Origin: Sclerodactyla briareus
Lineage: Eukaryota; Echinodermata; Holothuroidea; Dendrochirotida; Sclerodactylidae
Assembly (NCBI GenBank): GCA_026419785.1
Contig: JAODTK010005805.1
Coordinates: 1-64,000, forward strand
Direction of reading: 5' to 3'
DNA: 64,000 nucleotides
Shown here: in pieces, positions 47,340-58,689 of the stretch
How positions within the stretch are numbered: position 1 is the first letter of the stretch
How the letters are laid out: the number at the start of each line of letters is the position of its first letter
Position numbers and translations under genes: made by a program
The notes under the pieces: model-generated
Seen by the model: only the letters and a program-made list of their open reading frames with translations
What the model was told of the DNA's origin: nothing
The model's database searches: none

Positions 47340-49115
47340 GGCAACAAAACCATTTACAATTCAAGTTTATATAGAGCAAATGGGTATTATGTAAGACAAT
47401 TCTTCAATGAAACGAGGGGGGAGGTGCAATTCAATACCATTGGACTTTATGAAATTCATAAACGTTGACCATCTTTTCTTCTTAGATATTTCAGTGGTTT
47501 CAGCTATTCCGAAACATTGGAAGCAAACATGGGAGATATAGATGCACGTAATGTTAATACTACTGGAATGACCAGGTTCATGATGGCAGTGAAATGTACG
47601 AGATGTGTGTATATTAAAATAATTTTAGTCAAGAAGAAGCCACTATCTCTGCGCAATTTCGATGTGGGAAATGGAATATACCCCTATCAGATTTTTGACT
47701 AGAAGCAAAATTTTGGTCAATCAGTCAACATTGTCCGAGAATGAGATTCAGTATTTCCAGTTCGATTATTACATCGGATTATAGGAGTTAAAAGTAAGGT
47801 ATATTGAAGGTGTATAACGAAAGATCCTAGGGTACCTTTTTGTGGAAATTTGAGGAGGAGGGAAAGGAAAACGCTCCGCCACCTGTTTTGGTCATGTGTC
47901 TGGGTGTTCAAACATTTTGGAAAAATATTGGTTAGAAAACGGCTTTTTTTGACGGCGGAACATGAAATTATGTTTGGGTCGATGGTGAAAACAGTTTGAT
48001 ACGATTAGGCCTACTGTTTTGATATCCGATGTAATTATCTTTTCACGTGCAGTGAACAACAAGTTACCTAGTGTGAATTAATTTTTTCATGCAAATTCGG
48101 TCACAGGAAAGGTAGAACATTTTATTTTACAAACTGAGGCTAACGAGTACGAGGTCATCCTGAATAAAAGGTTAATAAGTTTTTAAAAATATATGAACGT
48201 TTTACTAATGTTGCTTCATTTATATTTTAGTGGTAAGACTAAAGAATCAGTAACATTGTCTAAAAAGAACCACCCATGCGATTGTTATATTGTAATATTG
48301 GGAAGATTGAAATAAATATGGAGGAAAAAATCCACAATTTACGGAAACTTGCTAGTGGAATTACAACTTCTCCTTCTTGCAAAGGATAATGGAGAGACAC
48401 GGGAGAGAGAGGAGAGAGGGATGGATACCGAACCTAATTAACTGGGGCCATTAACATTATACCAAAGATCAATGACATGGGTTCCAAAATACGGGATAGT
48501 AACTAGTAGAAAAAAAGGGTGGGCAATCCCCGGAGAGTGGAAGGATTATCGGCGAAAGAATGTGGAAACTTGTCAGTCCTTTCCTCCTCCAACATCGTGC
48601 GTTGAAATAATATCAAAATATGTCTGACAAACAGAAGTTCCCTCCATATTAGGAGTATAATATCATATAAATACAGGATTATTTCTAGCAGATATGCTGA
48701 CAGAATCCTTCGTTTCGAAACTTTGTACGGCTGTTCTATAAAATTTGAAACCATTCAGTCTTCCAATCTCTGAAATATACTGGGGGGAAAATAGAATTAT
48801 AAATTATTGATTTAAAAAATCACGAAATTTGGCCTGAAATCATGTTTTCGCCCCTAAAGTCCACATGCATGGAAAAAAAAAAGTTGATAAATTTATGCTT
48901 TATTAATGTCTTACGAAATTTTGAATTCATTCAGCCATGGAATCGGCGAATATCTTGAAAAATAGGAATGCCAAAATTGTTTCCCTCACAAGTTCAAGAT
49001 AGTTTCCCCTGATCTAGCAACGGTGGCTATGGCAACCAGCAGCATTGAATATAGGTTTGGGGGTGAATGGCAAACTGACCACGATATCTAGTCCGGCCTT
49101 TCCAGGACGTGAGTT
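47340..49115. other. mostly unit-B-only sequence
   Basis: 47340-48370 and 48485-49115 have no clear partner in unit A, while 48380-48480 does (35785-35880). The sequence is A+T-rich with no recognised frames or element ends. Confidence 0.4.
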
Positions 49116-49633
49116 AATAAAGGTTCCTATTTTTCGTTAATTTTATGTTCAGGACGAGAGGCCACGGAATGTCCAACTTGGTGTTCGTTGGTTATCAACC
49201 TACTAACTGGTTTGTTGTTTCAAGAACATACATGAGAGCTCTTCTGCGCGATGGGATGCTTTATCATCGAATTCTAGGAGCTAGTCCAAGTGGTTCACTG
49301 GACGCTAGGATTTAGCGAGAAAGTTATCTCCACCATTATTAGAGCTCGAAGCCTTGCAGGGGTTCGTATCTGGCATTGGTTATATAATGATCGAGTACTT
49401 TCAAAACGCCTTGACTGTTGCCGTTACCCGACAAACTCCGCTCCGAGATGCGATGATTTCGCTGCGACTGGCTTTCTTCCCTCTACTGCTGGGACAAACG
49501 CGAAGGTGTAATTTCCCGAGAGCGTCGGTTCCGTCTGGTGGGAAGACATTGGCTGGAGTCACATTGCGATCACGATGCTGTTGAGCGTCTTTGTCGGAAG
49601 GAAGCATCGTGGGGGAATGGGGGCTACACGTAC

Positions 49634-49713
49634 GCCGTGCTGGGATTGTCGGGTCCAGGCAGGGGGGGGTCTTCCTCGGACTGGAAAGGATCGAATGGCA
49701 TTATATCTTCACA
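49634..49713 (-). CDS. weak candidate exon, conserved between duplicate units (B)
   Basis: The partner of 36452-36532. CEDIMPFDPFQSEEDPPLPG is encoded from a CAG acceptor at 49716-49714, and the donor GGC|GTACGT is a better match than in A. Indels after about codon 15 move the end of the exon into a different phase from A, so at least one copy is broken or contains a base-calling error. Confidence 0.2.
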
Positions 49714-52700
49714 CTGGCTCGGTTTAGCTCTTTCCACCCGGCGAGCTTTGACCAATGCAAGTAGGCCAGGGAGGGGATCTCTTCTCTACCCGCTAATTTA
49801 AAGCAAGTAACGCTTTGTGAGAATTCAACAAAACTTCAGGCAATTTGAGCAATAACAGCAAAATAGCGTTACTGCAAATTTAGTAGTACTGCGTTCACGC
49901 TCAGCTGTCTAAGATACGTGATAAGCTGGCTGCTACGTGTACGTAAAACACATTTCATGTGTTATGATTGTTCGGCCCTGCAGTCCACCGCGACCAGAAC
50001 CACCACCGCAAACCGGACGAGGATCGGCGGGGAAGGGTCAATTGCATGCGAAGGCCTGTAAAAACCCATATTGTAGAAACAACCGATTAAGTTAATAACT
50101 TACTTGAACCGATAATGTAGAAAAAAAAGATCGATAATGTAAAACCTTCTTTACCGTTAATGTAAAAAAAACTCTTTCTAAAGACTCACCACTTACTGTA
50201 TGCTGTATGACCTAGAGCCACACAGTATGTATAAATGTGTTTATGATGCATGTGTGTAATGTGGGTCATTTCATAAACGCCGAATGGGGGCTGATGGCGT
50301 TCGTAATCCACTCTTGACGAGATGTGATCGAAGGTGGTTGCAATAGGGTGAGGCGTGTCTTAATCTGTCTGAAAAAATGGCCCTCTCTTGACGTCACATG
50401 ACCAGCGAGTGGCGGCGACTTGCTAACCAGCAGTACGTTTACTATGATTATTCATGCCTTCGGAGGTGCTTAAATTAGGGACACATGCTGCGGACAAATA
50501 AATAAGGCCAAACACAGGCATAATTGGTGTTATTGGTTCCTGAAATGTTTTGTCTTTGCGACGCCCAATAGCGTCTCCATTATCATATCCCGACAACACT
50601 GTAAGAGTTCGGGGATATCATAGTTCTGGGGGGCTGTTCCGCCGCCGCATCCGTCTCCGCCGTCCGCCGCCGCCGTCTCCTATCGCCACGCCGAAAATGT
50701 AAGCGTTCAGCGCAATTACTTTTAACGCTTTGTCCGATTGATCTGATACTTGATACACCTGTCCGCCCAGTACAGAATCGCGAATTAGTTCGAATGGGCA
50801 TTACTGTACGTCTGCTGCTCTCTACTTTGCAGGTAATGCTTACGCGAAAATACACCAAAGCCAATATATAGGTGCTCTCTGATCGGCCCTTACTCTCGTC
50901 TTCGCCACTTGACTTTCCTCTGCTTCAAACCTGTAACCGGTGGCTAGTGCAACTGCTGCGAATTCGGTGATCTGATTGGTTACCAGTTCCTTTGAGCCTA
51001 GAAACTCAATCAACAAATCAACAAAAAGGAAACTATTGCATGTGCATTTTCATTCCAGTGAAGAAAAAAAAAATGCGTGAAAAACCGTGTAGTAATGACA
51101 CATGGTTCAATTAGTTCAATTATTATAACGTACTGAATAGTGGGATCTTGAAACAATCGCTGCCAATGTCGCCGAGATATGTTTTTCCCGAAGAACAATT
51201 TTCACTTAATCGACAATTTGCAGACGGAGTTCCATATGTTGCACGGCTTGGTCATGCAGGATATACCGCGAATTATTTTCCATCGCCTAAATGTCACTCG
51301 TTTCGTGTCATCAATGTGTGTTTTCTACGTTTCCGTTCATATTGCGGTTTATAGATATTCTGGGAAGGAAAGCTCAGAAAATACAACTAGAAATATGTAT
51401 TCAGTGGAATGCATTCTCAGTCTCGTGGTCGAATTGGCTGATCGTTCCATTAGTTGGTCATTATGTAGTTTTGAATGAATAACCTATACTACGGTAGGGA
51501 CAGCAGCTCAAAATACATTGGAAACCGATCCGACCCCGGAATGGGTTTTTGTTTCGAGGGCGCCGTGACATGCAATGTTACAGAGCGGCAATCGAATAAT
51601 TGGGCCGACAGAACAGAATTACTCATCTCCGGTAATATGTTAGGTAAAAGGAAATGTAAGTGCGGACGTAGCATTCACGTCGACTTATATGGCTACGCGA
51701 TCTGTTTGCTTAGAACTGAGTCGAAGTCGCGGATCCGGGCATGCTCCGAGGGTAATTACCTGATCGTCTTGGGGGTGAAAACATGGTGAATCAATTCTTG
51801 AGAACATTCTCGAGAGCGTTCATACAATCACTAATCCCGTGGTAGTACTGAACGTCAAAACAACTCGAACAGATGTCTCTAATGGAATACAGAATCTATA
51901 AATAACTACACGCTCTGCCGCCTCGTACCAGTGCTGACGGATGTGTCTATTTCCTTGACGATATGATTTTTTTTTTTTTTCAAAGCCGACGCGGTTAGGG
52001 CAAAACGCACAAACACTCCGCAAACGACCGGACATTGGGATACGTGGGTAACAATGAAAAGCACCTTAACAACTAATAAAAACATACTACACCGGACCTT
52101 GTAATGACTGAGAATAAGAAGTGATTGAGTACATGAACCCTGTGTTTTGGAGACAGTTGACTGGGTCAACAGAGGGTCAATGCAGAAATAGCAAGGGTAG
52201 GTCCAGAATATTTGATATGATCATCAAGTTGCAGTTTAGTGTGGAGTTTTTCGGTTCGTTCCGAAGCGGGACATTTTTGCGTTCTGTTAGACGGGAAGTA
52301 CACTCTAAAAAAATTTCGGAGTGCCTCCAGGATTGAAATAAAGCTCATGGCATACACATTTCAGGCCTCAGATGGCAAAAGTTGTGTGGGATATATAGGG
52401 TATCGGCATTATGGTTGAGTAATATTGAGTAATTTGACATTTGAAGACCTAAGATGACCTCTGAAACGGCAATTGAAAAAGAACCTAATGTCCACGTCAT
52501 TAAGTTAATCAATTTGAGGCTCATGGCCATGTAACAGGTTTTCTTCAAACTAGCTCAGGTGGAAGAAGGTATATCAAAATCACATATTACCCAAATTGAA
52601 ATATTATTCTACGTTGGTGAATTATTATCGATTATCCAGGAATAACTCGATATTGGACTCACTTGCTTTGAGTTGCGACAGTTTCACGTCTCATCCAAGA

Positions 52701-53644
52701 CGCATCATCAAGCCGATAAAACTAAGTATTCACTCAGAAAGGAAGGAACCTATTTAGGAAGTTTCAAAGTTGTATTCGGAATCCACCCACTGTTTCGTTT
52801 GCTACAGGGTTGCCAGAAATAAGTAGTACATGTTTCACATTGATTTTGCATTACAAGGGACCTACAGTTCTCCCCGGAACGCCTCAAGACGAATTCTAAG
52901 GGAGGCGAAATGACCAATGAAGTCAAGTTCTCCTTACATGACAATTGGCCATTGGGCAATGTTTAGAACATCGGATTGGTTTGGCCTGTACTGCGACTGT
53001 CGGCATGCATACCAGCGAAACAGGCACCAGATTATTCTGAAGAGGGTGGCGACCGACCCACACACTTGGATCGTTTTGATCAACGTAAACCAAAATCTCA
53101 ATGGAAACACATTAACAAGAGCACAACCTCTGGGGGGTTTATAGCTGGATTAGTACCCCCTCCACCTTGATGGGGCCTCCGCTCACAATGCCTTCCAAAC
53201 ACGTGATTGTTCGGTGCATTTTTAGCGATCCCGGTGAGGTGAATGCCTAATAGGAGAATATGTTGTGACTAGCACGAACAACCAGAAGTGAAATTTAGTA
53301 ATTGGACACATTTAACTGACTTCGAAATTACCTTGCCTCATGTTCGGAGACATCGAGTGCCGATGCGGGCCCAACTACAAACTGTGGGCGCGGGTCCCCG
53401 TTAATCAGTCGCCCTACCATCGCGTGAACGGTTTCCAGGCGCTCGAATAAGCCCAGGGCCACGTACCTACTGCATCTCCGGTGGCGCACCACATTCAAAC
53501 GTGCCGATCGAGACCAGTTGAGGAGGGAGGAGTGGAGTGGCCACTATAGTACCCGACACTCGCATGAAAGTGCAGATCGGAAATCAGTTCTCTTAGTCTT
53601 TCCACGGAAGACGACAGCAGGTAAAACCTGGCATGGAAGAGGTT

Positions 53645-54716
53645 AGGAGAGAATAGAGAGAGAGAGAGAGAGAGAGCTTGTTAACATTAAACTTGAAAAA
53701 CCTGGCAGGTGTAAAGAGTAGGATGGAAACAGGTCTTGGACATCTTATTTGGAATACCAGAATTTTGACGAGTGGTCGCCTCCGGGAAGGGAGGAGGAGG
53801 AGGAAATGGGGGAGGAAGGAAAACGATACTCCAAGATACGGACGAAATGGGCTCTGGGAGAGTCCGCAACGAATAAACCTGTCAAAGGATCATAGTTAAT
53901 AGTACGAAAGCGGAGAAAAGGCCAAGTGTTTTGAGAGGCACGTTTAGCAATGTCATTAATATGCGACATCCAACTCAGATTCAAAACAAACGTAACCCAA
54001 GCTTAAGAGTCTGAAGAGTTTCAAGCTGAAAACCGTCCATAGTAATACATGGCAGAATTGTGTCGCCCGCGCAGCCAATGTTCTTGTGGAATTTTTCGGG
54101 ACGAGGTCGTCTCTGCCCCATTGCGTAACAGTAGAGAGGTTTTTTTTCATTGTGGGGATTACGCGAGGCAGCTGTAGGGGGGGGGGGGGGGGGGGGGAGG
54201 GGTGAAACCTGATGAAATGCTTGTATCATCAGCGAAGGAAAACACTGAGCACGAGACAGCACCAAGAAGGTATTGAGGGAGAGCAGAAACAAGGTGGGAG
54301 CCCGGAGAGGTCACAGACCCTCGGGCCGGCACACCAGCTGTAATGGGATGAACTGAAGAAGTGAAACCATCAACACAGACAGCTACGACCGATTGTAAAG
54401 GAAGTCGGAGATCTATCTGATCAGAAGATGGAAGAGGCCGAACACCGAACACAGTAGCTTGACGATGAGTCCACAGTACCATACACGGTCAGAACCCTTG
54501 GAGTTGTCTAGAGCAATCACAAGCGGCGCTTCACCAGCCTGAGTACAGAACCCGTTGTATATGTAGGTGGAAAAAGGCAGACGGTCACCCGGGCGTTGAC
54601 ATGGCTTCGTGGAAACCATATTCCGATGGACAGAGAGCAACATATTACCTTCTGGGTAGGACAGAAGTGGGTTCAGTGATGAGAGATTCAATTCTCCCTA
54701 GATTATTTCTCATGCA
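53645..54716 (-). pseudogene. non-LTR retrotransposon reverse transcriptase, decayed
   Basis: Read on the minus strand from 54716 leftward, the pieces come in the order expected for a LINE reverse transcriptase. First is a fingers motif ALDNSKGSDRVW (compare the family's usual D-x-SKAFDRVWH). Then comes VDGFTSSVHPITAGVP followed by RGS, corresponding to GVPQGS. Next is SFADDTS, the catalytic Y/FADD, coded near 54223-54243. Last is a thumb with LSWMSHINDIAKRASQ. The order and the WG.DNLVEFN-like and HINDIAKRASQK-like words resemble the Jockey/CR1 group. The motifs sit in three different frames and a 21-base G run (54177-54197) splits the gene, so it is dead or badly base-called. A TC/AG microsatellite marks its 3' side at 53655-53676. 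Confidence 0.8.
54177..54197. repeat. run of 21 G inside the RT remnant
   Basis: A homopolymer at the same place as the 13-G run at 41340-41352 in unit A. The length difference is typical of slippage or base-calling error. Confidence 0.9.
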
Positions 54717-54729
54717 GGGAAGTAGCTGC

Positions 54730-55700
54730 TTGATAAAATTATCCACTGAATAATGCCATACAATACGGCAGTCTTAGCCGGGTTACACACTAGTCACTAT
54801 AGTATAAACTTGGTGTATATAGGCTGGATAGGCTCATTGAATCCTTAAAGGGGTTGGTTGTCGATTGAAGGGAATTAATTTATTGTGTATAGCCTATGTC
54901 AATATCGTCGAAGAATCTTATCGTTCGGTGGGACATGCAAACTCTCCTCCAACTCTCCAATAGTTTTTCTACCGAAAATCGTCAGATTATAAGTCGCCGA
55001 TATCTCGTTTAGAATCATCTTCGTGGATGCCCAGGCATGCAGTTGCTGTGTTTGGAATGAGAGGATGTCAGGCAGTTTTTTGAGCGATCGCACCTGCCCA
55101 GCCGACGTACTCTGCTACTCGGCTAATTACGCGCTCATATGACCCAACTCATCCTCAACTGCTCAACATCACCCAACTGGGTTAATTAGCCTGGTTCATC
55201 AGACGACAAAATGGCAAGAATACATCTCAGAGATGATTATTCGCGCTACTGATGACTTATTGCTTCCTTCCGTTCGAAGGGGACATAATCATGAATGGGA
55301 GTGATTATAAATGTACCGTGTAGACAACCTTCCTTAGAGCGCCGTTTTCCGTAACTGTTTGCGGCAGATCGTCTTCGTATATATGTTCGTGGGCATCATG
55401 CGTGAAGTCCTTAGGTGTGAGCACTTTGCTGTGTGCATCAACCCAGTGTGTACACCATTTTGTGTGCATATCGATTCAGCTAAGTTGATATGCACGCACG
55501 GTTATGCATTTTACCCCAACGGCGCGCGTATTATATGTCATGCACGGGCTGACAATGAGGGGACATGGTGGTCGATCAATATTGTCTCTCTGTTGTGAAA
55601 CGCATCTGGCTATTTCACAAGCTGAGAGTCGGCTCCCATCGAATACCTGTTGTATCTAGGGGTTATATTCGTTTTCGAAGTCAGAGGAATCTATCCAGTA
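54730..55700. other. intergenic, nothing identified
   Basis: No homology to unit A, no element ends, and no exon with both splice sites. The frames at 54899-55093 (minus) and 55359-55598 (plus) are unsupported. Confidence 0.4.
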
Positions 55701-55707
55701 ATGACAG

Positions 55708-55717
55708 TGTGTGTGTG

Positions 55718-55786
<69 letters not shown>

Positions 55787-55790
55787 ATGT
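55708..55790. repeat. (GT)n then (ATGT)n microsatellite
   Basis: A long GT tract with one early interruption, ending in four or five ATGT units. It gives a poly-Cys-Val frame that is not a gene. Confidence 0.95.
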
Positions 55791-55799
55791 GACACTAGC

Positions 55800-56710
55800 C
55801 TTGTTTAAAACACGATAACTCAACAACACTTGGATCGGATGAGGGCTAATTGCACAGTAACCCTATTGTTTCTGGTGCAGATGGGGGTCAGATCTGGGAA
55901 AGAATTGGGAAATCGTAAAAAATTGGCAAATTTTAACTTGTAATCACGATAAATCGATAACACGGGGATGGATGAAGCTCATACTTGGCATACGGGATCC
56001 CCATAATGAGTACATGGTCCCTATTGTTTTGGGCCCAGGTCAAAGGTCATCTAAGGTCAAGAGAGGTCAAAATCTGAAATTCTTCTTAACGCGATAAGTC
56101 CCGAAGCCCGGTGCAATCAGGTTGTAAGTTGGTTGGCAAGCTTTCTATGGGAGATCCAGGAACCCTATTGCTTTTGATGTAAATCAGGGTAAGATTGGGG
56201 AGAAAATTAAAATAAGATTGGGAAAAAAATGTGGGTTCCCTAAATTGATGCATAATCTCTATCGTCATATCTAATTTGATTTGATTTATTTCTACGCACG
56301 GGTTCAGGAAGCCGAATGAGGCTCATCCAGAAACCCGGCCGTATTGATCGTGATGACACCGCCTTCTCTTCTCGGCTAGTGCTCAGAGGCACGGGTGTAA
56401 CAAACCTATCATGCTCCCCGGGCCCCGGCCGTTTCGTCCCGCATCCGAAGGATATCGGTGAACTCCCAGGTGATCCCACCCAAGCCAAATCCGTTCCGGT
56501 GACTGCTGGAATTCGAACCCGGAATATTTTGTTGTAAAGGTGGTCACTGGATACCACTCTACCATTTCCTCCGCCGAAATCTGAAGTCATCTGGGATCAA
56601 AGGATGTAAAAGTCTGACAATCTTGTCATCACGATTAGTCCAGAATGCCTGATCCGATCAGGGTGAAATTAGGCACTTTTCTTATGAAAATACAAAACCT
56701 ATCGTTTATT
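55800..56710 (+). repeat. tandem repeat R4, about 140-bp unit, split by a SINE
   Basis: Unit starts are recognisable at about 55811 (CACGATAACTC), 55946 (CACGATAAATCG), 56090 (GCGATAAGTCCCG) and 56629 (CACGATTAGTCC). Each is followed by 'gg.tgaagct/aggg', a 'ccctattg' word and 'gatctggg/aggtca'. The long gap before the last unit is filled by the S2 SINE at 56300-56582. Confidence 0.65.
56300..56582 (-). mobile_element. SINE family S2, copy with tRNA-like head
   Basis: The head at the right end, read on the minus strand, has GGCGGAGGAAATGGTAGAG (A box) and GGGTTCGAATTCC (B box). The body runs left through 'ccgagaagagaaggcgg' and 'gcctcattcggcttcctga'. The spacing is that of a tRNA, but the stems do not pair well. 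The frames at 56316-56537 and 56240-56590 are translations of this SINE. Confidence 0.75.
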
Positions 56711-56960
56711 TTGTTTAGTTCAGTTTAGTGGAATAAAAGTCCAAAAGGACAAAACCCCTCATAAAGACCAAGAAGCACAAATCCCCGAAAAAGAAGAACA
56801 ACCCGATACCACAATGATGCCCACAACATGTGTTGATGTCGCTATACATTCGCACTCTGGTCACAGTCGCTATACCGAGGTTAAAAAAAGATGTTCACAA
56901 TTCTTGTGACCTAGACTTTTGCACGTCCCTTGTCTCCTTCGCCTGTTCATAATGTTCTCT
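56711..56960 (-). mobile_element. possible LINE 3' untranslated tail
   Basis: On the minus strand the sequence ends in 'ggactttattcc'-like and 'actaaactgaactaaac' words, reminiscent of L2/CR1-type 3' tails. No coding part is visible, so this is a weak call. Confidence 0.25.
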
Positions 56961-56999
56961 AAATGGACTCATAGACTTGGGTAGTCTGCCTTTCCCAGT

Positions 57000-57560
57000 T
57001 CACATATCGTGCATCTTCTCTATACGTCAGCTAGGATCCGATATTGGAATAGCGTGGAAGTCACTAGTCGCGTGGACTCGACGCCTAGATTGGCAATCTT
57101 TATCGATTTGCCCCTCACGGCTTTCCATGATTCTGCAGCATGATAACCGGTAGCATGATGATCCAAACTTTCCTTTTGTCATGTGACTTTTGTGGGGAAC
57201 CACTTTCAGGAAGGCTCTTCCTCGCTTATGATCTCCGTTCATATTATACCCGATTACCCTTACCCTAGCCAGCATTATGCATTATGCCTTCTCCATGATA
57301 ATATAACCCTACCCCCGTCGATTCTTAGCACCACCCCATGGCAATATCGCCCTCATGCACCCGCCACATATAATAGTTATTCTTTCCCGCCTCTCAAAGT
57401 GTGGAATAATAGATTTGCCCGCACATGCATATACAATACTATCAATTCGTCCCATTTCTTAATATCTAGGAGGATATTCACGATAGGACTACAGCGCTGG
57501 TTTATGTCTGACTTGCTGATTGTAAAACATTTCATGTAAGGGGTCCGCTGGGGGTAGTAA
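57000..57560 (+). pseudogene. decayed C-terminal end of a LINE ORF2
   Basis: A 118-codon plus frame at 57183-57539 contains YRPHAPATYNSYSFPPLKVW and then N. This matches the C-terminal pattern of Jockey/L2/CR1-type proteins, in which a Ser-Phe-Phe-Pro segment is followed by a Leu-Trp-Asn or Asp-Trp-Asn word. In another frame just upstream, LLWGTTFRKALPRLMIS resembles the conserved 'L.W..L..RR...RL' segment that normally precedes it. The frames are broken by indels. Orientation is opposite to the RT remnant at 53645-54716, so it is a separate insertion. Confidence 0.42.
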
Positions 57561-58490
57561 CACCCTTTACAGCGGCATTTACCCTCGCAATCGTGAACGA
57601 CCTCTCCTCGAGATGTTAATCAGTTCGGGCTTAAGGTCCGCCGGGTATACAACCAGTAATGTAGTGACGAGGGGATGATGGCTAGTTTATAGGACCATAA
57701 TTCATCCGTGTCATCATGCAATGTTCCTAGCGCACGCTTGAACTGTTGTTGCGCATTTGAAGATCATATCTTATATATTATGGACTAAACTCCTAAAAAC
57801 AAGCGAAACGTCTGTTAGCCTGCGGACGGCAAAATTCTCTGGCGAATATACTCATGTTCTTCACCATTCCACATTTATTGTATGTTCACATTTAATTGAA
57901 ATCACCTCGGAATGACTTTGAACATGTCTACCACTTGGCCTGATATTTGCTATATATGCCCAGCACAACTTTATTTGTACCCAGCACAACTCATGTCCTA
58001 GGCCTGTATATTAACTACATATACCCAACATCTTTATGTGTACCCAGCACAACTAATTCCTAGGCCTGTAGCAGTGAACAGTGTAAACACTCTTGGAACT
58101 GCCCTTGAGTCCCCCCCATTGCCTCATTCCATCCCACCATAGATGAAGTTCCACACAGGCTAAGTCCACCAGTACCTACATTATGAGAAGGTGATGGCAG
58201 ATCTTCCACAGAACGGCCTGAAATACCCAATTGCCAGTCTATTCATTCCACCTCAGTGCTGACAGATCAATCAAACAGTCCCCCTTCAGCTCTGCAGAGA
58301 TAGGGAGTATGTAAACAAACCTCTCTCACAGAGAGCTCAATGGGAAAGCCGTGGAAGACTAATTGGGGTAAATTACTATGGATTAGTTTGAAATCTAATC
58401 ACACTATGCAACAAATTGTAACTCAAAGCCTAGTCAGTGACATGCTTCATCCACCCACCAGGTTTCAACCTGATCACATGTACGGTTCAG
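57561..58490. other. intergenic, nothing identified
   Basis: No supported frames. A phrase around 'cccagcacaact' and 'cctaggcctgta' is repeated two or three times between 57958 and 58070, a small local duplication. Confidence 0.4.
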
Positions 58491-58495
58491 AAGTT

Positions 58496-58562
58496 ATGAG
58501 TGAACGTGACGAACAGAACAGACAGCTAACGAACGAACGAAGAACGAACGACGGACGAACGG
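58496..58562. repeat. (GAAC)n-like degenerate tetranucleotide
   Basis: Repeated 'aacgaacg' and 'gacggacgaacgg' words. A 103-codon frame runs through it without support. Confidence 0.7.
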
Positions 58563-58689
58563 ATCTTGTAGTGTTCTTGAGGCCTAACAGCATTGTCGAG
58601 CGTTGTTTTAGAACATCATACTCTATGAAGAGGCAGTGTCTTCTCAATTGATATACATCTTATTTTTTTAGAAATTCTACAAAGTTCCC

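Larger units (their letters stand above)
41410..54250 (+). repeat. large direct duplication, unit B
   Basis: The second copy starts within about 20 bases of the end of unit A and has the same orientation. Blocks found only in B are about 45237-46800, 47340-48370 and 48485-49115. B lacks the long (TA)n, the (ATT)n, the 5-kb TIR-element block and the 293-bp MITE of A. Sequence homologous to the A copy ends near 54250, where the reverse transcriptase continues without a partner in A. Confidence 0.92.

Noticed and set aside
38415-51789. Similar frames in both units at 38415-38702 and 51475-51789 (shared SSKYI and CFEGA words)
   Set aside because: The shared words reflect nucleotide identity of the duplication. 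Indels break the frame within a few codons and no splice sites bound it.
55565-55792. Cys-Val repeat frame
   Set aside because: Translation of the (GT)n/(ATGT)n tract.
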